Source: Motiliproteus sp041586615
GTDB lineage: Bacteria; Pseudomonadota; Gammaproteobacteria; Pseudomonadales; Balneatricaceae
Reading direction: 5' to 3'
Assembly: GCA_041586615.1 (NCBI GenBank)
Contig: JBFGZS010000002.1
Span: forward strand, 62,001 to 126,000
DNA length: 64,000 nt
The position numbers were made by a program, and so were the translations under genes. Under the pieces are notes generated by a model. It did no database searches, had not been told where the DNA came from, and saw only the letters and a program-made list of their open reading frames with translations. Shown in pieces: positions 53,479 to 62,927 of the stretch. Position 1 is the first letter of the stretch; each line of letters opens with the position of its first letter.

Positions 53479-54693
53479 TTATACGTCCAGCAACATCCGG
53501 GCAGGATCTTCCAGCAGGTCTTTAATGGTAACCAGGAACTGAACCGCATCCTTGCCGTCAATCATACGGTGATCATAAGACACCGCGAGGTACATCATAG
53601 GCAGGATAACCACTTGACCATTGACGGCCATTGGACGCTCTTGGATCTTATGCATACCAAGGATCGCAGTCTGCGGAGGATTCAAAATCGGTGTTGACAT
53701 CAATGAACCGAACGTTCCACCGTTAGTGATGGTGAACGTGCCGCCCTGCATGTCGTTCAAACCGAGCTTGCCTTCACGGCCGCGCTTACCAAAATCAGCA
53801 ATGGTTGACTCAATATCCGCCAAGCCCATGCTATCGGTATCACGCAGAACGGGGACAACCAGTCCACGCTCCGTAGAAACGGCCACGCCGATGTCCTGAT
53901 AACCGTGATAAACCATGTCATTGCCGTCAAGCGACGCGTTAACGGCAGGGAACCGCTTCAGCGCTTCGGTGGCCGCCTTCACAAAAAAGGACATAAAGCC
54001 TAGACGAGTTCCATTATGAGTCTTTTCAAACAGGTCTTTATACTGCTTGCGAAGTTCCATAACCGGCTTCATGTTGACCTCATTGTAAGTGGTCAACATG
54101 GCTGCAGTTTGCTGAGCCTCTACCAGACGCTTGGCAATGGTAGCACGCAGTCGCGTCATCGGCACTCGCTTTTCAATACGCTCGCCGGCGACGACATTCA
54201 CCGATACTGCAGGTGCTGGGGCAGCAGCTGGAGCAGCATTAGCGGCTACTGGAGCGGCCGCAGGCTTATTCTTCAGATGGCTAACGACATCCTCTTTCGT
54301 AATGCGTCCGCCTTTGCCCGTTCCCGCAACCTGTGCCGCACTCAGGCCGTTTTCTTCGAGCAATTTACGCGCGGCTGGCCCGACTTGCGAATCACCTTCA
54401 TTAGACGCATCAGCAGCGGCAGGCGCAGCCGGGGACGCGGCAGGTGCAGCGACAGCACCCGCGGAGAATGTCGCAATGATCTCATCACTGAGCACGGTAG
54501 CACCTTCACCCTTTAAAATGTCTACCAGGGTGCCGTCCGCGGGCGCAACAACTTCAAGCACAACTTTATCTGTTTCAATATCAACAATCAGTTCATCGCG
54601 AGCAACCGCTTCACCGGGCTGTTTATGCCACGTAGCGACGGTGCCGTCCGCTACTGACTCAGGAAAAGTTGGCGCTTTGATTTCAATCGACAT
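53479..54693 (-). CDS. sucB: dihydrolipoyllysine-residue succinyltransferase (E2 of 2-oxoglutarate dehydrogenase)
   Basis: The 404-aa protein has one lipoyl domain (Lys43 in DIETDKVVLEV), an Ala/Pro-rich linker, the E3-binding domain (VGPAARKLLEENGLSAAQV), a second Ala-rich linker and the catalytic acyltransferase core with active His in SYDHRMIDGKDAV. It transfers the succinyl group to CoA and forms the core of the complex with SucA and Lpd. The ATG follows AAGGAT. Confidence 0.97.
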   Translation of the reverse strand: MSIEIKAPTFPESVADGTVATWHKQPGEAVARDELIVDIETDKVVLEVVAPADGTLVDILKGEGATVLSDEIIATFSAGAVAAPAASPAAPAAADASNEGDSQVGPAARKLLEENGLSAAQVAGTGKGGRITKEDVVSHLKNKPAAAPVAANAAPAAAPAPAVSVNVVAGERIEKRVPMTRLRATIAKRLVEAQQTAAMLTTYNEVNMKPVMELRKQYKDLFEKTHNGTRLGFMSFFVKAATEALKRFPAVNASLDGNDMVYHGYQDIGVAVSTERGLVVPVLRDTDSMGLADIESTIADFGKRGREGKLGLNDMQGGTFTITNGGTFGSLMSTPILNPPQTAILGMHKIQERPMAVNGQVVILPMMYLAVSYDHRMIDGKDAVQFLVTIKDLLEDPARMLLDV

Positions 54694-54738
54694 GTTGTAT
54701 CCTTTATATAAATAGTCAGGCTGCTCTTCGCCAACCTG

Positions 54739-57570
54739 TTAACCGTTCAATGCTTCATTAACCAGCTTTTCTTGTTCTTCAAGATGCTGCGACATATAAC
54801 CGGAAGCCGGGGCAGCCGAAGCGAGGCGCGCGGACACCTGTAAATGCAGTGAAGAATCCAACTGCTGCAAGACATGACGCATATGATGCTGACTGCTGTA
54901 CCACGCCCCTTGGTTTAATGGCTCTTCCTGACACCAAACAACAGATTCAACATTCTTATACGGGGCAATCGCAGCAGTCAGATCGCCTTCCGGGAACGGA
55001 TACAGCTGCTCAATTCGCACGATGGCAACCTCGTCATTACCTTCGGCTTCACGTTTGTTGTAAAGATCGAAGTAAACCTTGCCACTACAGAGCACGACAC
55101 GCTTAACCTTGTCAGCCGCAACATCGTCAACTTCAGGAATGACCGTCTGGAAACTGCCTTCGGTCAATTCTTCCAATGAGGAGATGGCTTGCTTATGACG
55201 CAGAAGACTCTTAGGAGTCATAACAATCAATGGCTTACGCAGCGGACGTATAACCTGGCGACGTAACATGTGGAATATCTGCGCAGGCGTTGTCGGCACG
55301 CATACTTGAATATTGTGCTCTGCACACATTTGCAGGTAACGCTCAAGGCGAGCCGAAGAGTGCTCGGGGCCTTGGCCTTCATAGCCATGCGGCAGCAGCA
55401 TGGTCAAGCCGCATAGACGCGCCCACTTGTGCTCACCACTGGTGATAAACTGATCGATGACGACCTGGGCACCGTTAGCAAAATCGCCAAACTGCGCTTC
55501 CCAAATAACCAACGCATTCGGCATCGTGGTTGCGTAGCCATATTCAAACGCCAACACGGCCTCTTCCGACAAGAAAGAGTCATGAATGGTCAGTCGCGGC
55601 TGATCCTCCGACAGATGCTGCAATGGAACATGGGTCGATGCATCTTTCTGGTTATGCAATACCGCATGGCGGTGCGAGAACGTACCACGCCCCACATCCT
55701 GCCCGGTAAACCGAATGGGATGTCCTTCAGCCAGTAGCGAGGCATAAGCCATCAGCTCGGCGAAGCCCCAGTTAATCGGCATCGCACCAGAGCCCATTTT
55801 TACACGATCTTCAAGAATCTTCTGAACCTGACGCTGAATCACAAACCCTTCAGGGATCCGCGATAGCTTAGCCGCCAACTCTTTAACCAGCTCAGCATCC
55901 ACACGGGTATCGCAATCATGCGTCCACTCGTGCCCCAGGTAAGGTGTCCAATCGACAAAGAGCTCTTTGTTGGGTTCACTAACGAGGCTGTACGCCACAT
56001 GACGCCCATCTTCCAGCGATTTACGGTAATCGGCCTCCATGCCCCGACTCTCATCCGCGTCAATCACGCCTTCGGCAATCAACTGTGCCGCATACAGATC
56101 GCGAGTCGTCTTTTGCTGTTTAATCTGCTGATACATCAAAGGCTGTGTACCAGAAGGTTCGTCCGCTTCGTTATGCCCGCGACGCCGGTAGCAAACCAGA
56201 TCGATGACCACATCTTTGTTGAATTCATTTCGGTAATCCAAGGCCAGCTGCGTAACAAAACGCACCGCTTCGGGATCATCCCCATTGACATGGAATATAG
56301 GCGCCTGAACCATCTTGGCTACATCGGTACAGTACTCGGTCGACCGGGTATCTTCTGCCTTACTGGTGGTAAAGCCAACTTGGTTGTTTATAACCAGATG
56401 AATTGTCCCGCCCGTTTTATACGCGCGAATCTGAGACATCTGCAGTGTTTCCATCACGACGCCCTGACCGGCAAACGCCGCATCACCGTGAATATTCACG
56501 GGAACAACCGTGGTGCCGACCGCATCGTTGCGACGATCCTGACGTGCACGCACAGAGCCTTCGACGACCGGCGCAGCGATTTCAAGATGCGACGGATTGA
56601 AGGCCATGGCAATATGCACTTCGCCACCCGAGGTCATAACATTGGATGAGAACCCCTGGTGATACTTAACGTCACCCGACGTCTGCAGTGTCCGCTTGCC
56701 CTCAAACTCTTCAAACAGGTCGCGCGGGTTCTTACCAAAGATATTCACCAGCGTATTCAGACGGCCGCGATGAGCCATACCGATAACGACCTCTTTGCCT
56801 CCCTGCTTCCCGGCGCGCTGAATCAACGTGTTTAACGAGACAATCAGGGATTCCGCCCCTTCAAGACCAAAGCGCTTTGCGCCTGCATAGCGTGCGGCAA
56901 GATACTTTTCAAGACCTTCTGCTGCCGTCAGTCGCTCAAGAATCATCTTCTTGCGCTCAACATCCGCTTCTGGATGCGCCCTAACGGGCTCTAAGCGTGA
57001 TTGAATCCAGCGCTTCTCCTGGGTATCCAGGATGTGCATATATTCCGCACCGATAGTGGTGCAATAGGTTTTTTTCAGATCGCTGAGGATCGTTTTAAGC
57101 GGCGCTTCTTCGGGACCAAAAAACAGCGAACCCAATTGAAACGTTGTGTCCAGATCGGCATCGGACAACTCATGAAAGTGCAGATCAAGATCTGGAATGT
57201 CATCGCGCTGCGCCAATCCTAGCGGATCGAGATTAGCCGCTTGATGACCGCGAACCCGGAACGCATTAATCATACGCAACACACGAACCTGCTTTTTCTC
57301 ATGCTCAGAACTGACGCTGGACACGGGAGCAGGCTGGGCGCGCTTTTGGTTTTTTGAAAGATATAGGAAATGTTCGCGAATAGTCGAATGAGGTACGTCT
57401 TGCGTTACGAATTCCTGAACCCGGGGGAGCTTATCAAACTCTTCACGCCAAGCCTGAGGGACCGCATTGGGGTCCCGCAGATACTCTTCATAAAGCTCTT
57501 CGACATAGGCGAAATTCCCTGCGGATAGATGGGAGGATTTCCACATCAACTCCATTATGCCTTCGTGCAT
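54739..57570 (-). CDS. sucA: 2-oxoglutarate dehydrogenase E1 component
   Basis: The 943-aa thiamine-diphosphate enzyme decarboxylates 2-oxoglutarate. The start (MHEGIMELMWKSSHLSAGN, Trp10) aligns with Pseudomonas SucA, which supports the ATG at 57570. Active-site regions are present: GMAHRGRLN near residue 265, the ThDP/Mg block HVNGDDPEAVRFV near 400-420, and RFTGQDVGRGTFSHRHAV in the second half. First gene of sucAB-lpd-sucCD, with terminators flanking the unit. Confidence 0.97.
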   Translation of the reverse strand: MHEGIMELMWKSSHLSAGNFAYVEELYEEYLRDPNAVPQAWREEFDKLPRVQEFVTQDVPHSTIREHFLYLSKNQKRAQPAPVSSVSSEHEKKQVRVLRMINAFRVRGHQAANLDPLGLAQRDDIPDLDLHFHELSDADLDTTFQLGSLFFGPEEAPLKTILSDLKKTYCTTIGAEYMHILDTQEKRWIQSRLEPVRAHPEADVERKKMILERLTAAEGLEKYLAARYAGAKRFGLEGAESLIVSLNTLIQRAGKQGGKEVVIGMAHRGRLNTLVNIFGKNPRDLFEEFEGKRTLQTSGDVKYHQGFSSNVMTSGGEVHIAMAFNPSHLEIAAPVVEGSVRARQDRRNDAVGTTVVPVNIHGDAAFAGQGVVMETLQMSQIRAYKTGGTIHLVINNQVGFTTSKAEDTRSTEYCTDVAKMVQAPIFHVNGDDPEAVRFVTQLALDYRNEFNKDVVIDLVCYRRRGHNEADEPSGTQPLMYQQIKQQKTTRDLYAAQLIAEGVIDADESRGMEADYRKSLEDGRHVAYSLVSEPNKELFVDWTPYLGHEWTHDCDTRVDAELVKELAAKLSRIPEGFVIQRQVQKILEDRVKMGSGAMPINWGFAELMAYASLLAEGHPIRFTGQDVGRGTFSHRHAVLHNQKDASTHVPLQHLSEDQPRLTIHDSFLSEEAVLAFEYGYATTMPNALVIWEAQFGDFANGAQVVIDQFITSGEHKWARLCGLTMLLPHGYEGQGPEHSSARLERYLQMCAEHNIQVCVPTTPAQIFHMLRRQVIRPLRKPLIVMTPKSLLRHKQAISSLEELTEGSFQTVIPEVDDVAADKVKRVVLCSGKVYFDLYNKREAEGNDEVAIVRIEQLYPFPEGDLTAAIAPYKNVESVVWCQEEPLNQGAWYSSQHHMRHVLQQLDSSLHLQVSARLASAAPASGYMSQHLEEQEKLVNEALNG

Positions 57571-57828
57571 TCTAGCTGACCCTGTGTGTAGGGGCGAAAA
57601 TCTGCCGGATCAGAGCGCAGCCCTCAGACGCAAACACTCCCACCGCGAGTTAACCCCACCCCTAGTGATGATGACTGATTCTGTTCTTAGTTATATTCCT
57701 GTCAACGCAAGCCGAATTCACAACCTGATGACGGGGGCTAAGTCTACAGGACTTAACGGGGGGTAAATATAATGCTTTCTACTTACAAACAAAAGTCTGT
57801 ATTTATCGCCAGTTAGCAAATCCCAGAC

Positions 57829-57858
57829 AAAAAAATGGTGCGCAATGCGCACCATTTC
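57829..57858 (-). terminator. rho-independent terminator after sdhB
   Basis: AAATGGTGCGC and GCGCACCATTT form an eleven-pair stem with a three-base loop, and a run of T follows on the minus strand. It lies 17 bases past the sdhB stop, so sdhCDAB and sucAB are separate or only partly joined transcripts. Confidence 0.88.
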
Positions 57859-57874
57859 AAAACAGCAACCTAAA

Positions 57875-58579
57875 TCAGGTCGCTTGCTGCAGTAGCATAT
57901 TACGAATATGACCTATAGCCTTGGTCGGATTCAGGCCCTTCGGGCACACGCTGACGCAGTTCATAATGCCATGACAACGGAACACACTAAACGGATCATC
58001 CAGCTCAGCAAGCCGCTCACGGGTCGCCGTATCGCGACTATCGATCAAAAACCGATACGCTTGCAACAAACCAGAAGGCCCGATGAACTTATCAGGGTTC
58101 CACCAGAATGAAGGACAAGCCGTTGAGCAGCATGCGCAAAGAATGCACTCATACAGACCGTCAAGTTTTTCACGCTCTTCTGGCGATTGCAGCCGTTCAA
58201 TCGCAGGCGCAGGCGTATCGTTGATCAAATAAGGCTTGATCTTCTCATACTGTTTGTAGAACTGCCCCATATCGACCACCAGGTCGCGAACGACCGGCAA
58301 GCCGGGCAAAGGACGCAAGACCAGCTTGTCATTCTCTACCACGGCGGACAAAGGCGTGATACAAGCGAGGGCGTTTTTACCGTTGATGTTCATACCATCG
58401 GAGCCACACACACCCTCACGACATGAACGACGGTAACCCAGACTCGGATCCTTATCCTTCAGTAGCTGAAGCAGATCCAAGACCATAATGTCCTTGCCAC
58501 CAGGAATATCGATGTGGATATCCTGCATGTAAGGGGCATCATCGGTCTCGGGGTTGTAGCGATATACACTGACTAGCAT
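57875..58579 (-). CDS. sdhB: succinate dehydrogenase iron-sulfur subunit
   Basis: The 234-aa subunit carries three clusters: a [2Fe-2S] site from CREGVCGSDGMNINGKNALAC, and C-terminal sites in CILCACCSTACPSFWW and CHGIMNCVSVCPKGLNP for the [4Fe-4S] and [3Fe-4S] clusters. It moves electrons from SdhA to ubiquinone in the inner membrane. Two adjacent ATGs are possible; 58579 lies six bases from GGGGG and matches the Pseudomonas start MLQVSVYRYNP, while 58582 would add one Met. Confidence 0.96.
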   Translation of the reverse strand: MLVSVYRYNPETDDAPYMQDIHIDIPGGKDIMVLDLLQLLKDKDPSLGYRRSCREGVCGSDGMNINGKNALACITPLSAVVENDKLVLRPLPGLPVVRDLVVDMGQFYKQYEKIKPYLINDTPAPAIERLQSPEEREKLDGLYECILCACCSTACPSFWWNPDKFIGPSGLLQAYRFLIDSRDTATRERLAELDDPFSVFRCHGIMNCVSVCPKGLNPTKAIGHIRNMLLQQAT

Positions 58580-58590
58580 CATAAACCCCC

Positions 58591-60363
58591 TTAGTAGACG
58601 CGCTTCTTCGGCGCAAAGGCCTCAACAGTTTTAGGCGCAAAGTTAACATCGCGTTTGCCGACCCGCTTCGTCGCGGGGAAGAAGATCGAATGCTTCAACC
58701 AATTCTTATCATCGCGCTCGGTAAAGTCATTACGCGCATGGGCACCACGACTTTCTTTGCGTTCTTCAGCGGCAATAGCGGTCGCCTCAGCAACCTCCAT
58801 CAAATTACCCAGCTCCAGCGCCTCGATACGCGCCGTGTTAAATGCCAGGCTCTTATCTTCCAGATGCGTAGCCGCTTCACGTTCGCGAATACCCGCAAGC
58901 AGACCCAGACCCTTCTGCATGCTTTCGCCATCGCGGAACACGCCGAAGTACAGCTGCATGGTCTTCTGAAGCTCGCCACGGACGGCTGCAACACTCTCGC
59001 CGGACGTGCTGTTATTCAGACGATTCAGGCGCGCCATGGCGACCTCAAGATCAGCCTCATCCGCATCATCGGCCGCATAGCCCTCACGCAGACGACGCTC
59101 GATTTCGATACCCGCCGAACGACCAAACACAACCAAATCCAACAGGGAGTTCCCCCCCAGACGGTTCGCACCGTGCACGGAGACGCAAGCCACCTCACCA
59201 CAGGCATATAAACCTTCGATTGGGGTGTCCTTGCCATTTTCATCAATGGTTAGCGCCTGACCACCCACATTGGTCGGCACGCCGCCCATCATGTAATGAC
59301 AGGTCGGAACAACAGGAACCGGCTCCTGAACCGGGTCTACGTGGGCAAAAGTCTTAGACAGCTCACAAATACCCGGCAGACGACTCATCAAGACTTCTTC
59401 GCCCAGATGGTCAAGCTTAAGCAGTACGTGATCCCCATCAGGACCACAACCGCGCCCTTCCAGTATCTCGAGAACCATCGAGCGCGCCACAACGTCACGC
59501 CCCGCCAAGTCCTTCGCATTCGGCGCATAGCGCTCCATGAAACGCTCGCCGTCTTTATTGATCAGGTAACCACCCTCACCACGGCAACCCTCGGTAACCA
59601 GAACACCCGCTCCGGCGATACCGGTTGGATGAAACTGCCACATCTCCATATCCTGCACAGGAACACCGGCGCGCAGCGCCATGCCAACACCGTCACCGGT
59701 ATTAATCAGTGCATTGGTGGTGGACTGATAAATACGCCCCGCACCGCCCGTTGCAAGTACGGTAGCCAGCGCTTTGATATAGACCGTTTCGCCTGTTTCG
59801 ATACAGATCGCGATCACACCAACGATAGCACCCTTCTTGTTCTTAACAAGATCGACGGCATACCATTCATTAAAGAAGGTTGTACCCGCTTTCAAGTTGG
59901 CCTGGTACAGCGTATGCAACAGCGCATGGCCCGTCCGGTCAGCCGCCGCACACGTTCGCGCAGCCTGACCGCCCTCACCAAAGTTCTTCGACTGCCCACC
60001 GAAAGGGCGCTGATAAATACGACCTACTTCGGTACGGGAGAACGGCATTCCCATGTGATCAAGCTCAAATACCGCCTGCGGGCCAACACTGCACATATAC
60101 TCGATAGCATCCTGGTCACCGATATAGTCGGAGCCCTTGACGGTGTCATACATGTGCCAGCGCCAATCGTCATTCGGATCGGCACTCGCAATCGCACAAG
60201 TAATACCGCCTTGCGCAGAAACAGTGTGCGAACGCGTTGGAAAAACCTTAGAAATACAGGCGGTTTTCAGCCCTGATTGCGCCAGCTGCAGCGCGGCACG
60301 CATGCCAGCACCGCCGCCGCCGACAACAATAGCTTCATAGCTAAGTGTACGAAGTTTAGTCAT
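58591..60363 (-). CDS. sdhA: succinate dehydrogenase flavoprotein subunit
   Basis: The 590-aa subunit oxidises succinate to fumarate on the cytoplasmic face. FAD-binding VVGGGGAGMRAALQLAQSG is at the N terminus, the covalent-FAD His is in RSHTVSAQGGI, and the catalytic Arg/His regions lie in GGQSKNFGEGGQAAR and HYMMGGVPTN. Gene order sdhCDAB is standard; it starts three bases after the sdhD stop. Confidence 0.97.
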   Translation of the reverse strand: MTKLRTLSYEAIVVGGGGAGMRAALQLAQSGLKTACISKVFPTRSHTVSAQGGITCAIASADPNDDWRWHMYDTVKGSDYIGDQDAIEYMCSVGPQAVFELDHMGMPFSRTEVGRIYQRPFGGQSKNFGEGGQAARTCAAADRTGHALLHTLYQANLKAGTTFFNEWYAVDLVKNKKGAIVGVIAICIETGETVYIKALATVLATGGAGRIYQSTTNALINTGDGVGMALRAGVPVQDMEMWQFHPTGIAGAGVLVTEGCRGEGGYLINKDGERFMERYAPNAKDLAGRDVVARSMVLEILEGRGCGPDGDHVLLKLDHLGEEVLMSRLPGICELSKTFAHVDPVQEPVPVVPTCHYMMGGVPTNVGGQALTIDENGKDTPIEGLYACGEVACVSVHGANRLGGNSLLDLVVFGRSAGIEIERRLREGYAADDADEADLEVAMARLNRLNNSTSGESVAAVRGELQKTMQLYFGVFRDGESMQKGLGLLAGIREREAATHLEDKSLAFNTARIEALELGNLMEVAEATAIAAEERKESRGAHARNDFTERDDKNWLKHSIFFPATKRVGKRDVNFAPKTVEAFAPKKRVY

Positions 60364-60366
60364 TGC

Positions 60367-60714
60367 TTATAATCCCCACAAAACCTGAACGCCCCACACA
60401 AGGTAGGTAAACATAGCGGCACCACAGACAACCTGAAACAGGAAACGCAGACCTGTTGGTTTGATATAGTCTGTGGAAATACACCACATCCCGATCCAGG
60501 TGTGAGCACCGATGGACAGCAATGCCAGCAACGTAAAGATACGAACCCAAGTCAGATCGAACAGCGCTCGCCACTGCCCAAACTCGAGACCGGGATTGAA
60601 CAGCAGGTACGACAGAATAAACAGCGCGTAAAGAGCCAGGATAACGCCGGTCGCCCGCTGAATCATCCAGTCATAAAGACCGCTACGGCCAAAACTCGTA
60701 ATTGACGTTACCAT
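60367..60714 (-). CDS. sdhD: succinate dehydrogenase membrane anchor subunit SdhD
   Basis: The 115-aa protein has three membrane spans and forms the heme b/quinone site with SdhC. It has SGLYDWMIQRATGVILALY at the N terminus and SIGAHTWIGMWCISTDYIK, with the heme-ligand His, in the middle. The ATG at 60714 has AGGAG seven bases upstream; the ATG two codons earlier is too close to it. It overlaps the sdhC stop by seven bases. Confidence 0.93.
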   Translation of the reverse strand: MVTSITSFGRSGLYDWMIQRATGVILALYALFILSYLLFNPGLEFGQWRALFDLTWVRIFTLLALLSIGAHTWIGMWCISTDYIKPTGLRFLFQVVCGAAMFTYLVWGVQVLWGL

Positions 60715-61085
60715 ATCCATACTCCTGCCAGTAAAGTTGCCAAGGCGCCCGCAACCAGCGTTGCCTTAGCCGCCATCGTTCCGCTCTCCAGTTCTTCGCA
60801 GTAGCCGCAGTCCATGATCAGATGCTTGACGCCTGCAAATAGATGATAAAGAAGCGCAGATACCAGCCCCCATGTAACCAGCCTTGCAAAGAAGCTGGTT
60901 TGAAGCATATCGGCAACAGCATCAAAACTCTGTTGTGATTCCAGCGAACGATCAAAAGCAAAGAGCATGAATGCAACCCCGATAAAGAGGATTACACCCG
61001 TAGCACGATGCAGAATCGATGCGACCGCGGTGAGTGGTTGTTTAATTGTGCGTAGGTCGAGGTTTACCGGTCTGTTTTTGTTCAC
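60708..61085 (-). CDS. sdhC: succinate dehydrogenase cytochrome b556 subunit SdhC
   Basis: The 125-aa anchor has three spans and the family blocks RPVNLDLRTIKQPLTAVASILHR and HLFAGVKHLIMD, in which His residues contribute to heme b and quinone binding. It begins with GTG at 61085. It is first in sdhCDAB-type order and diverges from gltA. Confidence 0.93.
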   Translation of the reverse strand: MNKNRPVNLDLRTIKQPLTAVASILHRATGVILFIGVAFMLFAFDRSLESQQSFDAVADMLQTSFFARLVTWGLVSALLYHLFAGVKHLIMDCGYCEELESGTMAAKATLVAGALATLLAGVWIW

Positions 61086-61363
61086 GGCTCTAGTTCACAC
61101 TCTCTTAGGCCCCTATGGGCAATTAGAAGGACGTGCTAAAGAGGAGACCTGCATACACAGAGTCCCTGTGATTTTCTAAGGGTATATCAACATGCCCTTA
61201 GAACTTCGCCGCGAGAGTATAAGCATTTCAACACGTCAAAACAATGAGCCATCACCATCTCAAAGGTCTATACCACGCAGGTCAGCCCCACAAAACTACG
61301 CTGCCATTTATCATTTTGTTAAGCCATTACAACTAATTGCGTATGCCATATTTTCGACATACT

Positions 61364-61393
61364 GTTATAAACACACTTGCTGCAACGCGACAA
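61364..61393 (-). promoter_or_regulatory. candidate sigma-70 promoter for sdhCDAB
   Basis: On the minus strand TTGTCG and TATAAC are separated by 18 bases. It lies about 280 bases upstream of the sdhC start, leaving a long leader. The -35 box is imperfect, so this is a moderate call. Confidence 0.4.
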
Positions 61394-61410
61394 TTTAGGC
61401 TTTGGTTTGA

Positions 61411-61438
61411 TTGACATGGCGCGGAGAAACTTTATAGT
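61411..61438 (+). promoter_or_regulatory. candidate sigma-70 promoter for gltA
   Basis: TTGACA, a perfect -35 box, is followed after 16 bases by TATAGT. It lies 109 bases upstream of the gltA ATG, which itself has AGGAG. The box quality makes this the best sigma-70 promoter in the window. Confidence 0.65.
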
Positions 61439-61546
61439 GAGTCGGTCTTTTTACATGCTAGTCACGATTTCTTGCCGTTAGATTTATTTTTCGAACAAGC
61501 CCGAGACTATCCGATTCGTCCATATAATGAATGATAGGAGCCATTT

Positions 61547-62824
61547 ATGGCTGATAAGAAAGCACTTCTCAAGGTAGATGGATTTGATGAAACCTTCGAA
61601 CTGCCCGTTATAAGCGGTTCAATGGGCCCAGATGTTGTTGACGTACGTTCATTGGTCAGCAAAGGGCTTTTTACTTACGACCCTGGTTTCATGTCTACAG
61701 CTGCCTGTGATTCTGCAATCACATTTATCGACGGTGGTAACGGCGTTCTACTGCATGGCGGTTATGCCATCGAAGATCTTGCTCAAAAGTCAGACTATAT
61801 GGAAGTCTGCTACCTGCTCCTGAACGGCGAACTGCCTAACGCCGAGCAGAAAGCTAAATTTGTTGATACCGTTAAGAACCACACCATGGTTCATGAACAA
61901 CTCAGCCACTTTTTCAATGGGTTCCGTCGTGACGCACACCCCATGGCCATCATGTGCGGCGTGGTTGGCGCGCTGTCCGCCTTCTATCACGACTCCCTGG
62001 ATATCAACGATGAGCACCACCGTGAAGTGTGCGCATTCCGCCTGATCGCCAAGATCCCGACGATAGCGGCCATGTGTTACAAGTACTCCATCGGCCAGCC
62101 TTTCATGTTTCCGCGTAACGACCTTGATTATGCAGAAAACTTTCTGCACATGATGTTCGGCACACCTTGCGGCGAATACATCCCTAACCCCATCGTCGCC
62201 AAAGCGATGGACCGTATTTTTGTCCTGCATGCTGACCACGAGCAAAACGCATCTACATCAACCGTACGCCTGGCGGGCTCTTCTGGCGCCAACCCCTTTG
62301 CCTGTATCGCTTCCGGTATTGCCGCACTGTGGGGCCCTGCCCACGGTGGTGCTAACGAAGCCGTGCTGACCATGCTGGATGAGATCGGCGATGCGGACAA
62401 TATTCCTGAGTTTGTCGCCCGCGCGAAAGACCCCGAAGATCCCTTCCGCTTAATGGGCTTCGGTCATCGTGTTTACCGCAACTTTGACCCTCGCGCCAAG
62501 GTTATGAAGCAGTCTTGTGACGACGTCCTCAGAGAACTCGGCCTCGAGAACGACCCTCTGCTGAAAATCGCCAAGCAGCTGGAGAAAATTGCGTTGGAAG
62601 ACCCGTACTTCGTAGAACGCAAACTGTATCCGAACGTTGATTTCTACTCCGGTATCATCCTGAAGGCGATCGGCATCCCAACCAACATGTTTACCGTGAT
62701 CTTCGCCCTGTCACGGACAATCGGCTGGATCTCGCACTGGAGTGAATTCCACAGCAGCCCGAATAAGATTGGCCGTCCTCGCCAGCTTTATACCGGCCCT
62801 GTTCAGCGCGAATTCCCGCACTAA
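61547..62824 (+). CDS. gltA: citrate synthase
   Basis: The 425-aa type II (hexameric, usually NADH-inhibited) enzyme joins acetyl-CoA and oxaloacetate. Catalytic residues are in GPAHGGANEAV (His), GFGHRVYRNFDPRAK (His) and the Asp of PNVDFYSG. Start and length match E. coli GltA (427). It diverges from sdhCDAB in the classic gltA-sdh arrangement and is followed by a strong terminator. Confidence 0.97.
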   Translation: MADKKALLKVDGFDETFELPVISGSMGPDVVDVRSLVSKGLFTYDPGFMSTAACDSAITFIDGGNGVLLHGGYAIEDLAQKSDYMEVCYLLLNGELPNAEQKAKFVDTVKNHTMVHEQLSHFFNGFRRDAHPMAIMCGVVGALSAFYHDSLDINDEHHREVCAFRLIAKIPTIAAMCYKYSIGQPFMFPRNDLDYAENFLHMMFGTPCGEYIPNPIVAKAMDRIFVLHADHEQNASTSTVRLAGSSGANPFACIASGIAALWGPAHGGANEAVLTMLDEIGDADNIPEFVARAKDPEDPFRLMGFGHRVYRNFDPRAKVMKQSCDDVLRELGLENDPLLKIAKQLEKIALEDPYFVERKLYPNVDFYSGIILKAIGIPTNMFTVIFALSRTIGWISHWSEFHSSPNKIGRPRQLYTGPVQREFPH

Positions 62825-62834
62825 ACACGCAGCC

Positions 62835-62870
62835 TACCAAAAAGCCGCCCCTTCGGGCGGCTTTTTGGTA
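62835..62870 (+). terminator. rho-independent terminator after gltA (bidirectional)
   Basis: TACCAAAAAGCCGCCC and GGGCGGCTTTTTGGTA form a perfect 16-pair stem around CTTC, with T- and A-runs inside the arms on both strands. It lies ten bases past the gltA stop and can also end leftward transcription from rlmKL, which stops at 62928. Confidence 0.9.
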
Positions 62871-62927
62871 ATGGGATATCGTTATTCTGCCAGCCGATTA
62901 AGCCACTGGCTTCAAAGCAGCGCCAAT

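Larger units (their letters stand above)
61086..61546. other. divergent regulatory region between sdhC and gltA
   Basis: This 461-base region has no supported gene. It contains the two oppositely directed promoter candidates at 61364-61393 and 61411-61438, only 17 bases apart. The remainder is AT-rich with no strong repeat. Confidence 0.65.

Noticed and set aside
59296..60276. 326-codon plus-strand frame
   Set aside because: Antisense shadow of sdhA with no recognisable protein features.
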